Below are positions 1 to 8,627 of a stretch of 15,964 nt of DNA, piece after piece. Source of the stretch: JBKPFU01 sp046728975 (GTDB lineage: Bacteria; Actinomycetota; Thermoleophilia; Gaiellales; Gaiellaceae); assembly GCA_046728975.1 (NCBI GenBank), contig JBKPFU010000002.1:1-15964 (forward strand). Reading direction: 5' to 3'. Numbering within the stretch: position 1 is the first letter of the stretch; each line of letters begins with the position of its first letter. The notes beneath the pieces were generated by a model. That model searched no databases, had not been told where the DNA came from, and saw only the letters and a program-made list of their open reading frames with translations. A program made the position numbers and the translations under genes.

Positions 1-596
1 ACGAGCCGCCCGTCCTCGGACAGATGCCCGTTCGAGATCTTGTACGAGGCATCGAGCTCGCCCAGCTCGTGCCCGCGCTCTTGGAGCCGAACAGGCTGAG
101 CCGAGTCGGGCGTGACGCGGTACTGGTACCAGGAGATGTCCCATGCGACCGTGATGACGACCTCGGCGTTGACGCCGGAAAGCGGCATGATGCTGACCTT
201 CGGCGGGCCGAGACTCTTGGCGACGCCGGCGATCGTGCGGCGGAAGGCACTCGCGTTGAACAGGTCGGCGGCGTCCACCATCGCCTTCTCGGGCCCCGAC
301 AGCCGGCGGAGGATCGGCTCGGATGCGACCGGCTCGGGTGGAGTCGCCTTCTTCGGCTCGAAGATCGAGCTCAGGCTGAGCCGCCGGCGCCGCCGCTCTG
401 TGGGGACGACGGGCGTTGTCGGGCTCCCCTCCTTCAGCCAGCCTTCCTCGGCCGCGACGTCCTGGCACAGCGGACAGACGTCGACGAAGTTCTCGCCGTC
501 GGGCGCGTACCGAACCGCCCGCTCGCCGACGAGCAGCGTCCGCTCGCAAATCGCGCAGGTCCGCGTTGCGGTGACCGCACTCCGCGATAGGCGCAT
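1..596 (-). CDS. Zinc-ribbon protein of unknown function (3' end beyond window)
   Basis: The minus-strand frame is open from the ATG at 596 to the window edge, so about 198 residues are visible and the C-terminus is missing. Near the N-terminus are two CxxC pairs, C14-x2-C17 (CAIC) and C41-x2-C44 (CPLC), 23 residues apart, the usual spacing of a four-cysteine zinc ribbon. A basic, Pro/Arg-rich linker follows (roughly residues 60-95), then a more globular region (about 100-198) rich in hydrophobic beta-type segments with several Trp and Tyr. There is no signal peptide or membrane helix. The gene starts 31 bases after the EF-G2 stop on the same strand and could be co-transcribed. It also has its own -10-like TAGTAT six bases before the ATG and no Shine-Dalgarno sequence. 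I do not recognise the family and assign no function; nucleic-acid or protein binding through the zinc ribbon is only a possibility. Confidence 0.75.
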   Translation of the reverse strand, partial: MRLSRSAVTATRTCAICERTLLVGERAVRYAPDGENFVDVCPLCQDVAAEEGWLKEGSPTTPVVPTERRRRRLSLSSIFEPKKATPPEPVASEPILRRLSGPEKAMVDAADLFNASAFRRTIAGVAKSLGPPKVSIMPLSGVNAEVVITVAWDISWYQYRVTPDSAQPVRLQERGHELGELDASYKISNGHLSEDGRL

Positions 597-602
597 CAGT
601 CG

Positions 603-608
603 ATACTA
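603..608 (-). promoter_or_regulatory. Candidate -10 box of a leaderless promoter for the zinc-ribbon gene
   Basis: TAGTAT on the minus strand fits the actinobacterial TANNNT -10 pattern. Six bases (CGACTG) separate it from the ATG at 596, so transcription would begin at or next to the start codon. No Shine-Dalgarno sequence and no clear -35 element are visible. Confidence 0.45.
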
Positions 609-627
609 CCGCTCGGGCCGCTCCGGC

Positions 628-2679
628 CTAGACCGCCGCCTCTTCCTTCTCCTTCTTCGCCTCGTCGATGATCTTCTGGGCGATGTGCGAGGGCACTTCC
701 TCGTACCGAGCAAAGCTCATGTGGTAGTCGCCGCGGCCGCCCGTGAGCGACGTGAGCGACTGTGAGTAGGTGAGGATCTCGGCCATCGGGACCTCGGCCT
801 TAATCGACGTCATCCCGCCCCGCGGCTCCATGCCCTGGAGCCGGCCGCGCCGGGAGTTGAGATCGCCGTTGACCGCGCCGACCGCATCATCGGGGACGGT
901 CACCTCCACATCCATGATCGGCTCCAGCAGCACCGGGTCGGCCTGCTCGTAGGCCTGCTTGAACGCGAGCGAGCCGGCGATCTTGAACGCCATCTCCGAC
1001 GAGTCGACGGAGTGGTGGGACCCGTCGACGAGCCGCACGCGCACCCCCTGCACCGGCGCGCCCGCGAGCTCGCCGTGCTGCATCGCCTCCTGGATCCCCT
1101 TGTCGACGGCCGGGCGAAAGCCCTGGGGGATGACGCCGCCGGCGATCTCGTCGACGAACTCGTACCCCTCGTGGCCCTCCAGCGGCTCGAGCACGATGTG
1201 TGCGTCGCCGAACTGGCCGCGGCCGCCCGTTTGCTTCTTGTACCGGCCCTGCGCCTTGGCGTCGCGCCGGATCGTCTCCAGGTACGGGACGCGCGGCTGA
1301 TGTAGATCGACGTCCGCCCCGAAGCGCCGCTTGATCCGCTCGACCGCGACCTCGACATGGATCTGGCTCATCCCGGACAGCAGCTGCTCGCCCGTCTGGG
1401 GATCGCGGCGAAGCTGCAGCGTCGGGTCCTCCTCCGACAGCCGCCGGAGCGCGGTGCCGACCTTCTCCTCGTCGCCTTTCGTCTTCGGCGTGATCGCGAA
1501 GCTCATCACAGGCTCGGGGAAGTCGAGCTGCGGTGGGGTGACATCGACCTCCTTGTCTAAGAGGAGATCCCCCGTCGTCGTCTCCTTGAGCTTTGCGACT
1601 GCGCCGATGTCGCCGGGACCGAACTCCGTCGCCTGCTCGTGCTCCTTGCCCTGGAGCGCGAGTAGCTGGCCGACCCGCTCCTTCGAGCTGGCGCGTGAAT
1701 TGACGACGGTCGAGTCCGACCTCAGCGAGCCGGCAACCACGCGGAAGAGGTTGATCCGCCCCGCGAAGGGATCCGCGACGGTCTTGAACACGAACGCCGC
1801 GGTTCCGGCGCCGTCGACCGAGATCGGCAGCTCCTTCTTCGCCGGTGAGGGAACCCCCTCGACCAGCAGGTCGAGCAGCGCCGCCGTGCCCAGGTTCTTC
1901 GTCGCGACGCCGCAGGCGACCGGAAACAGCTCACCGCGCGTGACGGCGTCCTTAAGCGCCTTCGCCACCTCTTCGTCCGAAAGCTCCTCGCCCTCGAGGT
2001 AGCGCTCCATCAGGCCTTCGTCGGTCTCGACGACCGCGTCGAGCAGCTTCTCGCGGTACTCCGCGACCTGTGCCGCCATCTCCTCCGAGATCTCGCCCGG
2101 CGCGCCTTCACGCTCGCCCTCGGTGAGCGGATAGGCCTTCATGTGGAGCAGATCGACGATCCCCTTGAGCTCGTGCTCGTGCCCGATCGGCAGGTGCACT
2201 GCGACGCACCGGTCGGACAGTTGCTCGCGCAGCTGCTCGAGCGCCCGGAAGAAGTCGGCGCGCTCGCGGTCGAGCATGTTCACGAAGACGACGCGCGAGA
2301 GGCCGTGCTCCTCCGCGCGGTTCCAGGCGCGCCCGGTCTGAACCTCGACGCCCATCACAGCGCTGACGACGACCAGCGCGCCCTCGACGACCCGCATCGC
2401 CGCGATCGTGTCGCCCTGGAAGCCGGCGTCCCCCGGCGTGTCGATCAGGTTGATCTTGCGGCCCTGCCACTCGAGGTGGCAGAGCGACGAGGAAAGCGAC
2501 ATCTGGCGCCTCTGCTCGTCCTCGTCCCAGTCGGAAACCGTCGATCCTTGCTCCACGGTGCCGAGCCGGTTCGTCGCCTCGGCCTGGAAGAGCATCGCTT
2601 CGACGAGCGAGGTCTTGCCGGTGGCACGGTGGCCGACGACGGCGACGTTGCGGATCTTTCCAGGCTCGGCGGCAGGCAT
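628..2679 (-). CDS. EF-G2-type translational GTPase (elongation factor G-like paralogue)
   Basis: A 683-residue protein with the full EF-G domain order. The P-loop is GHRATGKTS (residues 16-24), G3 is DTPG (80-83), domains II and III follow, domain IV carries QTGGRGQFGD, and domain V shows the conserved VDSSEMAFKIAGSLAFK stretch. It resembles the EF-G-2 subfamily (as in Thermus EF-G-2 and many actinobacteria) more than housekeeping FusA. Differences from FusA: the catalytic His after DTPG is Asp84, the G4 motif NKxD reads NMLD (134-137), and the usual RGIT switch I sequence is RQMS (58-61). The family binds ribosomes and GTP, but its role is poorly defined; it may act under particular growth conditions. 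The start is the ATG at 2679, with a strong GAGGAGG at 2691-2697 eleven bases upstream. It is divergent from the GH13 gene and precedes the zinc-ribbon gene. Confidence 0.93.
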   Translation of the reverse strand: MPAAEPGKIRNVAVVGHRATGKTSLVEAMLFQAEATNRLGTVEQGSTVSDWDEDEQRRQMSLSSSLCHLEWQGRKINLIDTPGDAGFQGDTIAAMRVVEGALVVVSAVMGVEVQTGRAWNRAEEHGLSRVVFVNMLDRERADFFRALEQLREQLSDRCVAVHLPIGHEHELKGIVDLLHMKAYPLTEGEREGAPGEISEEMAAQVAEYREKLLDAVVETDEGLMERYLEGEELSDEEVAKALKDAVTRGELFPVACGVATKNLGTAALLDLLVEGVPSPAKKELPISVDGAGTAAFVFKTVADPFAGRINLFRVVAGSLRSDSTVVNSRASSKERVGQLLALQGKEHEQATEFGPGDIGAVAKLKETTTGDLLLDKEVDVTPPQLDFPEPVMSFAITPKTKGDEEKVGTALRRLSEEDPTLQLRRDPQTGEQLLSGMSQIHVEVAVERIKRRFGADVDLHQPRVPYLETIRRDAKAQGRYKKQTGGRGQFGDAHIVLEPLEGHEGYEFVDEIAGGVIPQGFRPAVDKGIQEAMQHGELAGAPVQGVRVRLVDGSHHSVDSSEMAFKIAGSLAFKQAYEQADPVLLEPIMDVEVTVPDDAVGAVNGDLNSRRGRLQGMEPRGGMTSIKAEVPMAEILTYSQSLTSLTGGRGDYHMSFARYEEVPSHIAQKIIDEAKKEKEEAAV

Positions 2680-2690
2680 CTGAAGCGGTT

Positions 2691-2697
2691 CCTCCTC
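2691..2697 (-). promoter_or_regulatory. Shine-Dalgarno sequence of the EF-G2 gene
   Basis: GAGGAGG on the minus strand, 11 bases before the ATG at 2679. It supports that start and marks this gene as having a leader, unlike its divergent neighbour. Confidence 0.7.
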
Positions 2698-2718
2698 GGT
2701 CGGTGGGACTTTCGCGGG

Positions 2719-2747
2719 ATCGTATCCTGCGCCTCGTGTGGTGGCAG
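2719..2747 (-). promoter_or_regulatory. Candidate promoter of the EF-G2 gene
   Basis: On the minus strand CTGCCA (2742-2747), 17 bases, then TACGAT (2719-2724). The -35 matches four of six bases of TTGACA and the -10 fits TANNNT. A start around 2712 would give a leader of about 30 bases containing the Shine-Dalgarno sequence. The -10 shares its TA with the opposing -10 of the GH13 gene. Predicted from sequence only. Confidence 0.4.
2723..2728 (+). promoter_or_regulatory. Candidate -10 box of a leaderless promoter for the GH13 gene
   Basis: TATCCT on the plus strand, seven bases before the GTG at 2736. No Shine-Dalgarno sequence precedes that GTG and no convincing -35 is present. It overlaps the minus-strand TACGAT by the two bases TA. 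Confidence 0.42.
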
Positions 2748-4058
2748 GAGGCGGTCGTCTACCAGATCTACCCGCGCTCGTTTCAGGACTCGAACGGCGA
2801 CGGGATCGGCGACCTGGCGGGGATCACGAGCCGTATCGACCACCTCGAGTACCTGGGCGTCGACGCCCTCTGGCTCTCCCCCATCTACCCCTCACCGCTC
2901 GCCGACATGGGCTACGACGTCTCCGACTACACCGACGTCCATCCCGACCTGGGCACCCTGGCCGACTTCGACGAGCTGGTCGCGGCCTCGCACGCGCGCA
3001 ACCTGCGCGTCCTGCTCGACCTGATCCCGTGTCACACCTCGATCGAGCACCCCTGGTTCCGCGAGCACCCCGACTGGTACATCTGGGCCGACGGCGACGA
3101 GCCGCCGAACAACTGGAAGGCCGCCTTCGGCGGGCCCGCCTGGACCCGCGACGAGGAGACAGGTCGCTGGTACCTGCATTCCTTCTACCCGGAGCAGCCC
3201 GACCTCGACTGGCGGAACCCCGAGGTCGTCGCCGCGGTGCAGGGCGTCGTGCGCTTCTGGCTCGACCGCGGCGTCGACGGCTTCCGGCTCGATGCGATCA
3301 ACCAGCTGGTCAAAGACGCGGAGCTCCGGGACGATCCGCCGGCGACCGGCACGTTTCCGCTCCCGCTCCGGCCCGAGGCCGCGACCCTCGAGCACGTCTA
3401 CTCCGGCAACCGACCGGAGGCGACGCAAGCGCTCGCCGCGCTGCGGGCGGCGGCCGGCGACGCGTTCCTCGTCGGTGAGGTCTATCTCGGTACCTCGCAG
3501 TACCCGCGCTACCTCGAGCACCTCGACCTCGTCTTCGCGTTCGAGTTCCTCTTCTCGCCCTGGAAGGCGGAGCGGCTGCGCGCGGCGATCGAGCCCGCCG
3601 CAGAGCTCGGACGAATCGCCTGGGTGCTCTCGAACCACGACTTCCCCAGGCTCGCAACGCGACTCGGCTGCGACCGCGTTCGCGACGGAGCGACGGTCCT
3701 GCTCACGCTCCCAGGTGCCGCCTTCGTCTACCAGGGCGACGAGCTCGGCCTGGAGGACGGCCCGGGCATCGCGCCGCCGTACGATCGCGCCGGCCGCGAC
3801 AAGCACCGCCACCCCATGCAGTGGGACTCGAGCCGCAACGGCGCCTTCACCGACCGCGAGCCGTGGTTGCCGGTGGTCGACCCCGAGGAGCGGAACGTTC
3901 AAGACCAGCGCGGCGACCCCGATTCGGTGCTCGAGCACTACCGCCGGCTGATCGCGGAGCGTCGAGAGCTCGGCCCGGGCTTCCGCCTGCTCGACCCGGA
4001 GCCCGACGTCCTCGCATACGCACGAAACGGCCGCACGATCGCGGTCGAAGCGCCATAA
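2736..4058 (+). CDS. GH13 alpha-glucosidase / alpha-amylase-family enzyme, short C-terminus
   Basis: With the GTG at 2736 the protein has 440 residues and opens with WWQEAVVYQIYPRSF, where members of the oligo-1,6-glucosidase/alpha-glucosidase group usually open. An upstream in-frame GTG at 2703 would add 11 unlike-family residues, so I prefer 2736. Visible GH13 motifs: the DxNxDGxGDxxG calcium-type loop (18-29); region I DLIPCH (95-100, Cys where Asn is usual); the QPDLDW motif (154-159); region II GFRLDA with nucleophile Asp186; acid/base Glu248 in VGEVYL; and SNHD with Asp302. It should hydrolyse alpha-linked glucosides in the cytoplasm, since there is no signal peptide. The usual length is about 520-560. 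Here the protein stops just inside the C-terminal beta domain at a TAA, eight bases before the next gene. The adjoining ATPase and convergent sugar importer suggest imported maltose-, trehalose- or sucrose-like substrates; specificity is unproven. Confidence 0.9.
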   Translation: MWWQEAVVYQIYPRSFQDSNGDGIGDLAGITSRIDHLEYLGVDALWLSPIYPSPLADMGYDVSDYTDVHPDLGTLADFDELVAASHARNLRVLLDLIPCHTSIEHPWFREHPDWYIWADGDEPPNNWKAAFGGPAWTRDEETGRWYLHSFYPEQPDLDWRNPEVVAAVQGVVRFWLDRGVDGFRLDAINQLVKDAELRDDPPATGTFPLPLRPEAATLEHVYSGNRPEATQALAALRAAAGDAFLVGEVYLGTSQYPRYLEHLDLVFAFEFLFSPWKAERLRAAIEPAAELGRIAWVLSNHDFPRLATRLGCDRVRDGATVLLTLPGAAFVYQGDELGLEDGPGIAPPYDRAGRDKHRHPMQWDSSRNGAFTDREPWLPVVDPEERNVQDQRGDPDSVLEHYRRLIAERRELGPGFRLLDPEPDVLAYARNGRTIAVEAP

Positions 4059-4059
4059 T
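4054..4059 (+). promoter_or_regulatory. Candidate -10 box of a leaderless promoter for the ABC ATPase gene
   Basis: CATAAT lies over the last codons and stop of the GH13 gene, exactly six bases before the GTG at 4066. No Shine-Dalgarno sequence is visible. The ATPase could thus be transcribed separately from the enzyme upstream. Confidence 0.45.
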
Positions 4060-4065
4060 CACGCC

Positions 4066-5262
<1,197 letters not shown>

Positions 5263-5401
5263 CAGGAGGACTTGGCGAAACGAACGACTGTGCCGTCAGG
5301 CCGCGCTCGATCGTCCCGATGCGGCGTCCTCGGTCGCGCCCGTATCTCATCGATACGAACGCTCCCTGCGTCCTTGCCTCCCGAACGACGATCGCGCCCT
5401 G

Positions 5402-5418
5402 ACGGCGAGCGCCGTTTC
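5402..5418 (+). terminator. Candidate hairpin terminator between convergent transporter genes
   Basis: ACGGC (5402-5406), loop GAGC, GCCGT (5411-5415), then TTTC. The hairpin is short with a weak T tract. A second perfect stem, CGTATC/GATACG with a five-base loop, lies at 5341-5357. Both lie in the 167-base gap between the converging ATPase and permease genes, where termination in both directions is expected. I see no gene in this gap. Confidence 0.4.
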
Positions 5419-5429
5419 CCCAAGCCCTC

Positions 5430-6314
5430 CTAACCCTTAACGGCGCCCGCAGTCAGGCCGGCGACGATCCGCCGCTGGAAGAGCACGACGAGCGCAATCA
5501 GCGGCACCGTGACCACGACCGACGCGGCGCTGATCGTCCCGATCGGAACCTCGAATCTGGACGCCGAGCCGGTGAAGAATGCGATCGCCGCGGGCACGGG
5601 TCGTCGATCCGGTGACGAGGTCAGCGTGATCGCGAACAGGAACTCGTTCCAGACGAAGATGAACGCAAGCAGGCCGGCCGTGACGAGCCCCGGTGCGGCG
5701 AGCGGCAACACGATCTTGCGAAACGCCTGGAAGTAGGACGCTCCGTCCACGAGCGCGGCCTCCTCCAGCTCGCGGGGGATCTCGCGGAAGAACGACGTCA
5801 GGATGTAGATCGTCAGCGGCAACGTGAAGGTCAGATCGGGGAGGATCAGCCCGAGGTAGGTGTTGTAGAGCCCGATGTCGGTCCAGAGCTTGAACACGGG
5901 CGCCGCGATCGCGATCGGCGGGAACGTCGTGATCGAGAGGATCACGGCGAGGAGCAGGAACTTCATCGGGAAGCGCAGCCGCGCGAGCGCGTAGGCCGCG
6001 AAGGACCCGACGGTGAGCGCGATGAGCGTGGTCGTCAGGCTGATGATCGCGCTGTTGCGAAGCGCCTTGATGAAATCGTCGTTCCTGAAGATCGAGGAGT
6101 AGTTCTTGAGCGTCGGATGCGGCGGAAACAGGTCGCCGGAGGAGAGGTCCGACCCCGCCTTCAGCGACGTGTTGATCAGCCAATAGAACGGAAACAGGCA
6201 GAAGAGCATGATCAGGATCACGCCGATCCAGAGCAGGACGTTGCGGCGAAGACGGCTCGGGCCTTTGATCTCCTCGACCTGCGCGCGTGGCCGTTCGACG
6301 GCGACGGTCGCCAT
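5430..6314 (-). CDS. ABC sugar transporter permease, MalG type
   Basis: A 294-residue integral membrane protein with about six hydrophobic helices; the first spans about residues 27-48 (LLWIGVILIMLFCLFPFYW). The permease motif that contacts the ATPase is clear: ELEEAALVDGASYFQAFRKI, followed by VLPLAAPGL. This is the MalG/binding-protein-dependent permease family, the second subunit of a carbohydrate import channel. Its ATG at 6314 overlaps the TGA of the upstream permease by one base (TGATG), indicating translational coupling. It is the last gene of the binding protein-permease-permease operon and ends at a TAG at 5430. The substrate cannot be read from the sequence. Confidence 0.93.
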   Translation of the reverse strand: MATVAVERPRAQVEEIKGPSRLRRNVLLWIGVILIMLFCLFPFYWLINTSLKAGSDLSSGDLFPPHPTLKNYSSIFRNDDFIKALRNSAIISLTTTLIALTVGSFAAYALARLRFPMKFLLLAVILSITTFPPIAIAAPVFKLWTDIGLYNTYLGLILPDLTFTLPLTIYILTSFFREIPRELEEAALVDGASYFQAFRKIVLPLAAPGLVTAGLLAFIFVWNEFLFAITLTSSPDRRPVPAAIAFFTGSASRFEVPIGTISAASVVVTVPLIALVVLFQRRIVAGLTAGAVKG

Positions 6315-7240
6315 CAGTCCTCAGCCAGCCCGCGGATGTTGCCCCCGACGAACCAGATGTACAGGAACGACACCGCCATCACCGTGATGAACGTCAGCAC
6401 CGAGAACGCCGAGCCGAGCCCGATGATCCCGTCGTTGACGAGCGTTTGCTGCGCCTCGAGTGACAGCGTCGACGTCCCGTTCGCGCCCTGCGTCAGCACG
6501 AACGGGAGGTCGAAGATCCGCAACGCATCGAGCGTCCGGAAGATCAGCGCCACGAGGATTGCGGGCACCAGGAGCGGCAGCGTGACGCGGCGAAAGCGCT
6601 GCCAGGCCGTGGCGCCGTCGACCTTCGCGGCGTCGTAGACGTCCTGTGGGATCACCTGGAGCCCGGCCAGGATCAATAACGCCATGAACGGGGCCGTCTT
6701 CCAGACATCGGCGAAGATCAACACCGCCAGCGCGTAGGGGCTCTGCCCGAGCCAAACGATGTCCCCGCCCGGCAGATGAAGCGCTCGCAGAACCGTGTTC
6801 GCGAAGCCGACGTCGGGCTCGAAGATCGTCCGCCAAGTCATCGCGGTGACCACCGTGAGGATCGCCCAAGGCACCAGCACCGTCGTCCGCAACAGGGCCC
6901 GCCCCTTGAAGGCCTCGTGCATCGCGAGCGCCATCGCGATGCCGAGCACGAGCTCGAGGCCTACCGAGATGCCCGTGAACAGAAACGTCGTCTTGAACGC
7001 GCTCCAGAACTCATGCGACGTCAGCAGCTCGCGGTAGTTCTTGAGGCCGGCCCACCGCGACAGCCCCGGGAAACGGACGCTGTACTCGTTCAGCGACAGC
7101 CAGATCGCGTAGCCGATCGGGTACGCGGCGACCAGCGCGATCAGCAAGATCGACGGCGAAAGCATCAGCGCCGCCAGGCGGCGCTCCGAGAGACCGGAGC
7201 GCCGCCTGGCGCGTGGAACCGAGGCTTCCGCCGTGGCCAA
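6314..7240 (-). CDS. ABC sugar transporter permease, MalF type
   Basis: A 308-residue permease of the MalF/UgpA family. An Arg-rich N-terminal tail (about 1-23) is followed by a first helix (LMLSPSILLIALVAAYPIGY) and five more hydrophobic segments. The cytoplasmic EAA-type loop reads DVYDAAKVDGATAWQRFRRV, then TLPLLVPAIL. It would form the channel with the MalG-type subunit. The start is a TTG at 7240 placed immediately after the TAA of the binding-protein gene, with no spacer. No other start lies in frame before the first helix except codons inside the tail, so coupled re-initiation is likely. The next gene overlaps it by one base. Confidence 0.92.
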   Translation of the reverse strand: MATAEASVPRARRRSGLSERRLAALMLSPSILLIALVAAYPIGYAIWLSLNEYSVRFPGLSRWAGLKNYRELLTSHEFWSAFKTTFLFTGISVGLELVLGIAMALAMHEAFKGRALLRTTVLVPWAILTVVTAMTWRTIFEPDVGFANTVLRALHLPGGDIVWLGQSPYALAVLIFADVWKTAPFMALLILAGLQVIPQDVYDAAKVDGATAWQRFRRVTLPLLVPAILVALIFRTLDALRIFDLPFVLTQGANGTSTLSLEAQQTLVNDGIIGLGSAFSVLTFITVMAVSFLYIWFVGGNIRGLAED

Positions 7241-8518
7241 TTAGAACGTGGCTAGGGCGTCGTTGATCTGGCTATTCATCGAGCTGACCGCGGCGTCGGG
7301 CGTCTTGCGCCCTTGGAGCGCCGCGTAGACGTTCTTGTAGATCGCCTCGCTGATCTGCGTGTAGACCGGCGAGTTCGGCCGGGGCTGCGACTGCTCGACC
7401 GCGGTTCGGAGCTGGGCAGCAAACGGCATCGCCTTTTTCACCGCCGGGTCGTCGTAGGTCGCAGAGAGCGTCGGCGGCAGCGACGCCTTGGCACCCATGA
7501 TCTTCTCCGGCTCGGGCTGCGTGATGAAGTTGGCGAATTCGAGTGCGGCACCGGGGTTGTCCGAGTGCGCGTTGATCGCGAGGTTGTAGCCGCCGATCAC
7601 GCCCGATGCCTTATGGCCGCCAAAGCCCGGCAGAGTCGTCACGGCGAACTTGCCTTTGATCGGCGAAGCGTTGCCGAGTGCGTACGCGTACGGCCAGTTC
7701 CGCATGAACGTGCCACGCCCCGCCTCGAAGGCGGTTCGCGTCTCCTGCTCCATGTAGGTGAGAGTCGCCTTCGGAACGGCGCCGTCCTTGAGGCCGTTGA
7801 CCATGAACGTGAGCGCATCCCTCGCCTCCGGCGAGTCGATGGCCGACTTCTTCCCGTCGTCCGAGAGCACCTTGCCGCCCGCGCTGAACAGGAGCTCGAG
7901 GTAGTTCACCGTCAGGCCCTCGTACTGCGCGCCCTGGTAGACGAGCCCGTTCTTGGCCTTCGCCTGCTGGTAGACCTGCTGCCACGTCTTCGGCGCACTC
8001 GGTTCCTGATCGGTCCGGTAGTACAGGAATCCCGCGTTCGTGTTGAACGGGATCGCCCAGTACTTGTCCTGGTACTTGGCGCTGTCGAGCGTCGATGCGA
8101 TGAACTCGTCCTTGCGGTCATTCACCGCATCCGTCAAGTCGTAGATCCACCCCTGCGAGGCGTACTCGGCTGTCCAGATCGTGTCGATTCCGAGCACGTC
8201 GCACTCCGACGACTTGGCGCGCAGCCGCTGAATCTGCTGCGTGCGCTGCTGGTCGGCCGAGGTGGGCAACTCCACGAGCTTGGCCGTCACGTCGGGGTTC
8301 TGCTGGTTGTGCATCTTCACGACCTGCGCGAACGCCCCGGTCGTGTCCTTGCCGATGCACCACTCCACCGACCCTGAAGCGTCTTTCGCCTTGTCCGGGT
8401 CGAGCGTCTTGCCACCCTTGCTGCTCTCCCCGCCGCCGCCACCGCCGCCGCCGCAGGCGGCGAGCGCCAGCACAATCAGCGTCGCGAGGACGACGCCTGC
8501 TGCGGACTTGATTCTCAT
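7241..8518 (-). CDS. Sugar ABC transporter substrate-binding lipoprotein
   Basis: With the ATG at 8518 the product has 425 residues. It begins with a lipoprotein signal (MRIKSAAGVVLATLIVLALAAC) with lipobox LAAC and the lipidated Cys at 22. Eight consecutive glycines follow, then a Ser/Gly/Lys-rich linker. The mature part fits the family 1 extracellular solute-binding proteins (MalE/ThuE-like): TIWTAEYASQGWIYDLTD, IPFNTNAGFLYYR and a C-terminal FANFITQPEPEKIM region. It captures the sugar outside the membrane and delivers it to the two permeases just downstream. A longer frame from an ATG at 8551 would add 11 charged residues before the signal peptide. The GGGAGG at 8524-8529, five bases before 8518, favours the shorter start. 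Alpha-glucoside specificity is inferred from the GH13 neighbour only. Confidence 0.93.
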   Translation of the reverse strand: MRIKSAAGVVLATLIVLALAACGGGGGGGGESSKGGKTLDPDKAKDASGSVEWCIGKDTTGAFAQVVKMHNQQNPDVTAKLVELPTSADQQRTQQIQRLRAKSSECDVLGIDTIWTAEYASQGWIYDLTDAVNDRKDEFIASTLDSAKYQDKYWAIPFNTNAGFLYYRTDQEPSAPKTWQQVYQQAKAKNGLVYQGAQYEGLTVNYLELLFSAGGKVLSDDGKKSAIDSPEARDALTFMVNGLKDGAVPKATLTYMEQETRTAFEAGRGTFMRNWPYAYALGNASPIKGKFAVTTLPGFGGHKASGVIGGYNLAINAHSDNPGAALEFANFITQPEPEKIMGAKASLPPTLSATYDDPAVKKAMPFAAQLRTAVEQSQPRPNSPVYTQISEAIYKNVYAALQGRKTPDAAVSSMNSQINDALATF

Positions 8519-8523
8519 CCGTA

Positions 8524-8550
8524 CCTCCCTTTTGGGGCTCGTGTGCCCCA
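8524..8550 (-). promoter_or_regulatory. Shine-Dalgarno and adjoining dyad before the binding-protein gene
   Basis: GGGAGG (8524-8529) is the ribosome binding site. Just upstream is a perfect inverted repeat, TGGGGC, six bases, GCCCCA (8533-8550). It could be a repressor operator or an RNA hairpin affecting translation of the sugar uptake operon. No regulator gene is nearby. Confidence 0.4.
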
Positions 8551-8595
8551 TCCGGCGCGCAGGCTAACGCCCCGGCGAACTGCGTGTGCGACCTT

Positions 8596-8627
8596 CCGGC
8601 GAGGCTCGGCAGCAGCGCAGACGCCGG
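8596..8627 (-). terminator. Weak candidate terminator after the sigma factor gene
   Basis: An inverted repeat CCGGCG...CGCCGG (8596-8601 with 8622-8627) starts right after the sigma factor stop codon, with a 20-base loop and no T tract. It may limit read-through into the sugar operon, but the evidence is thin. Confidence 0.25.

Noticed and set aside
2703..2735. Upstream GTG at 2703 as the GH13 start
   Set aside because: It adds residues unlike the family, has no ribosome site on this strand, and would overlap the proposed -10 box; the GTG at 2736 gives the conserved opening.
2892..3938. 348-codon minus-strand open frame inside the GH13 gene
   Set aside because: No domain or start signal; the GH13 catalytic motifs are on the plus strand.
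5263..5429. A small gene or RNA in the gap between converging transporter genes
   Set aside because: No frame with protein-like composition and no RNA fold beyond two short hairpins that fit termination.
7313..8377. 354-codon plus-strand open frame opposite the sugar-binding protein
   Set aside because: Composition is that of a shadow frame; the lipoprotein on the minus strand explains the region.
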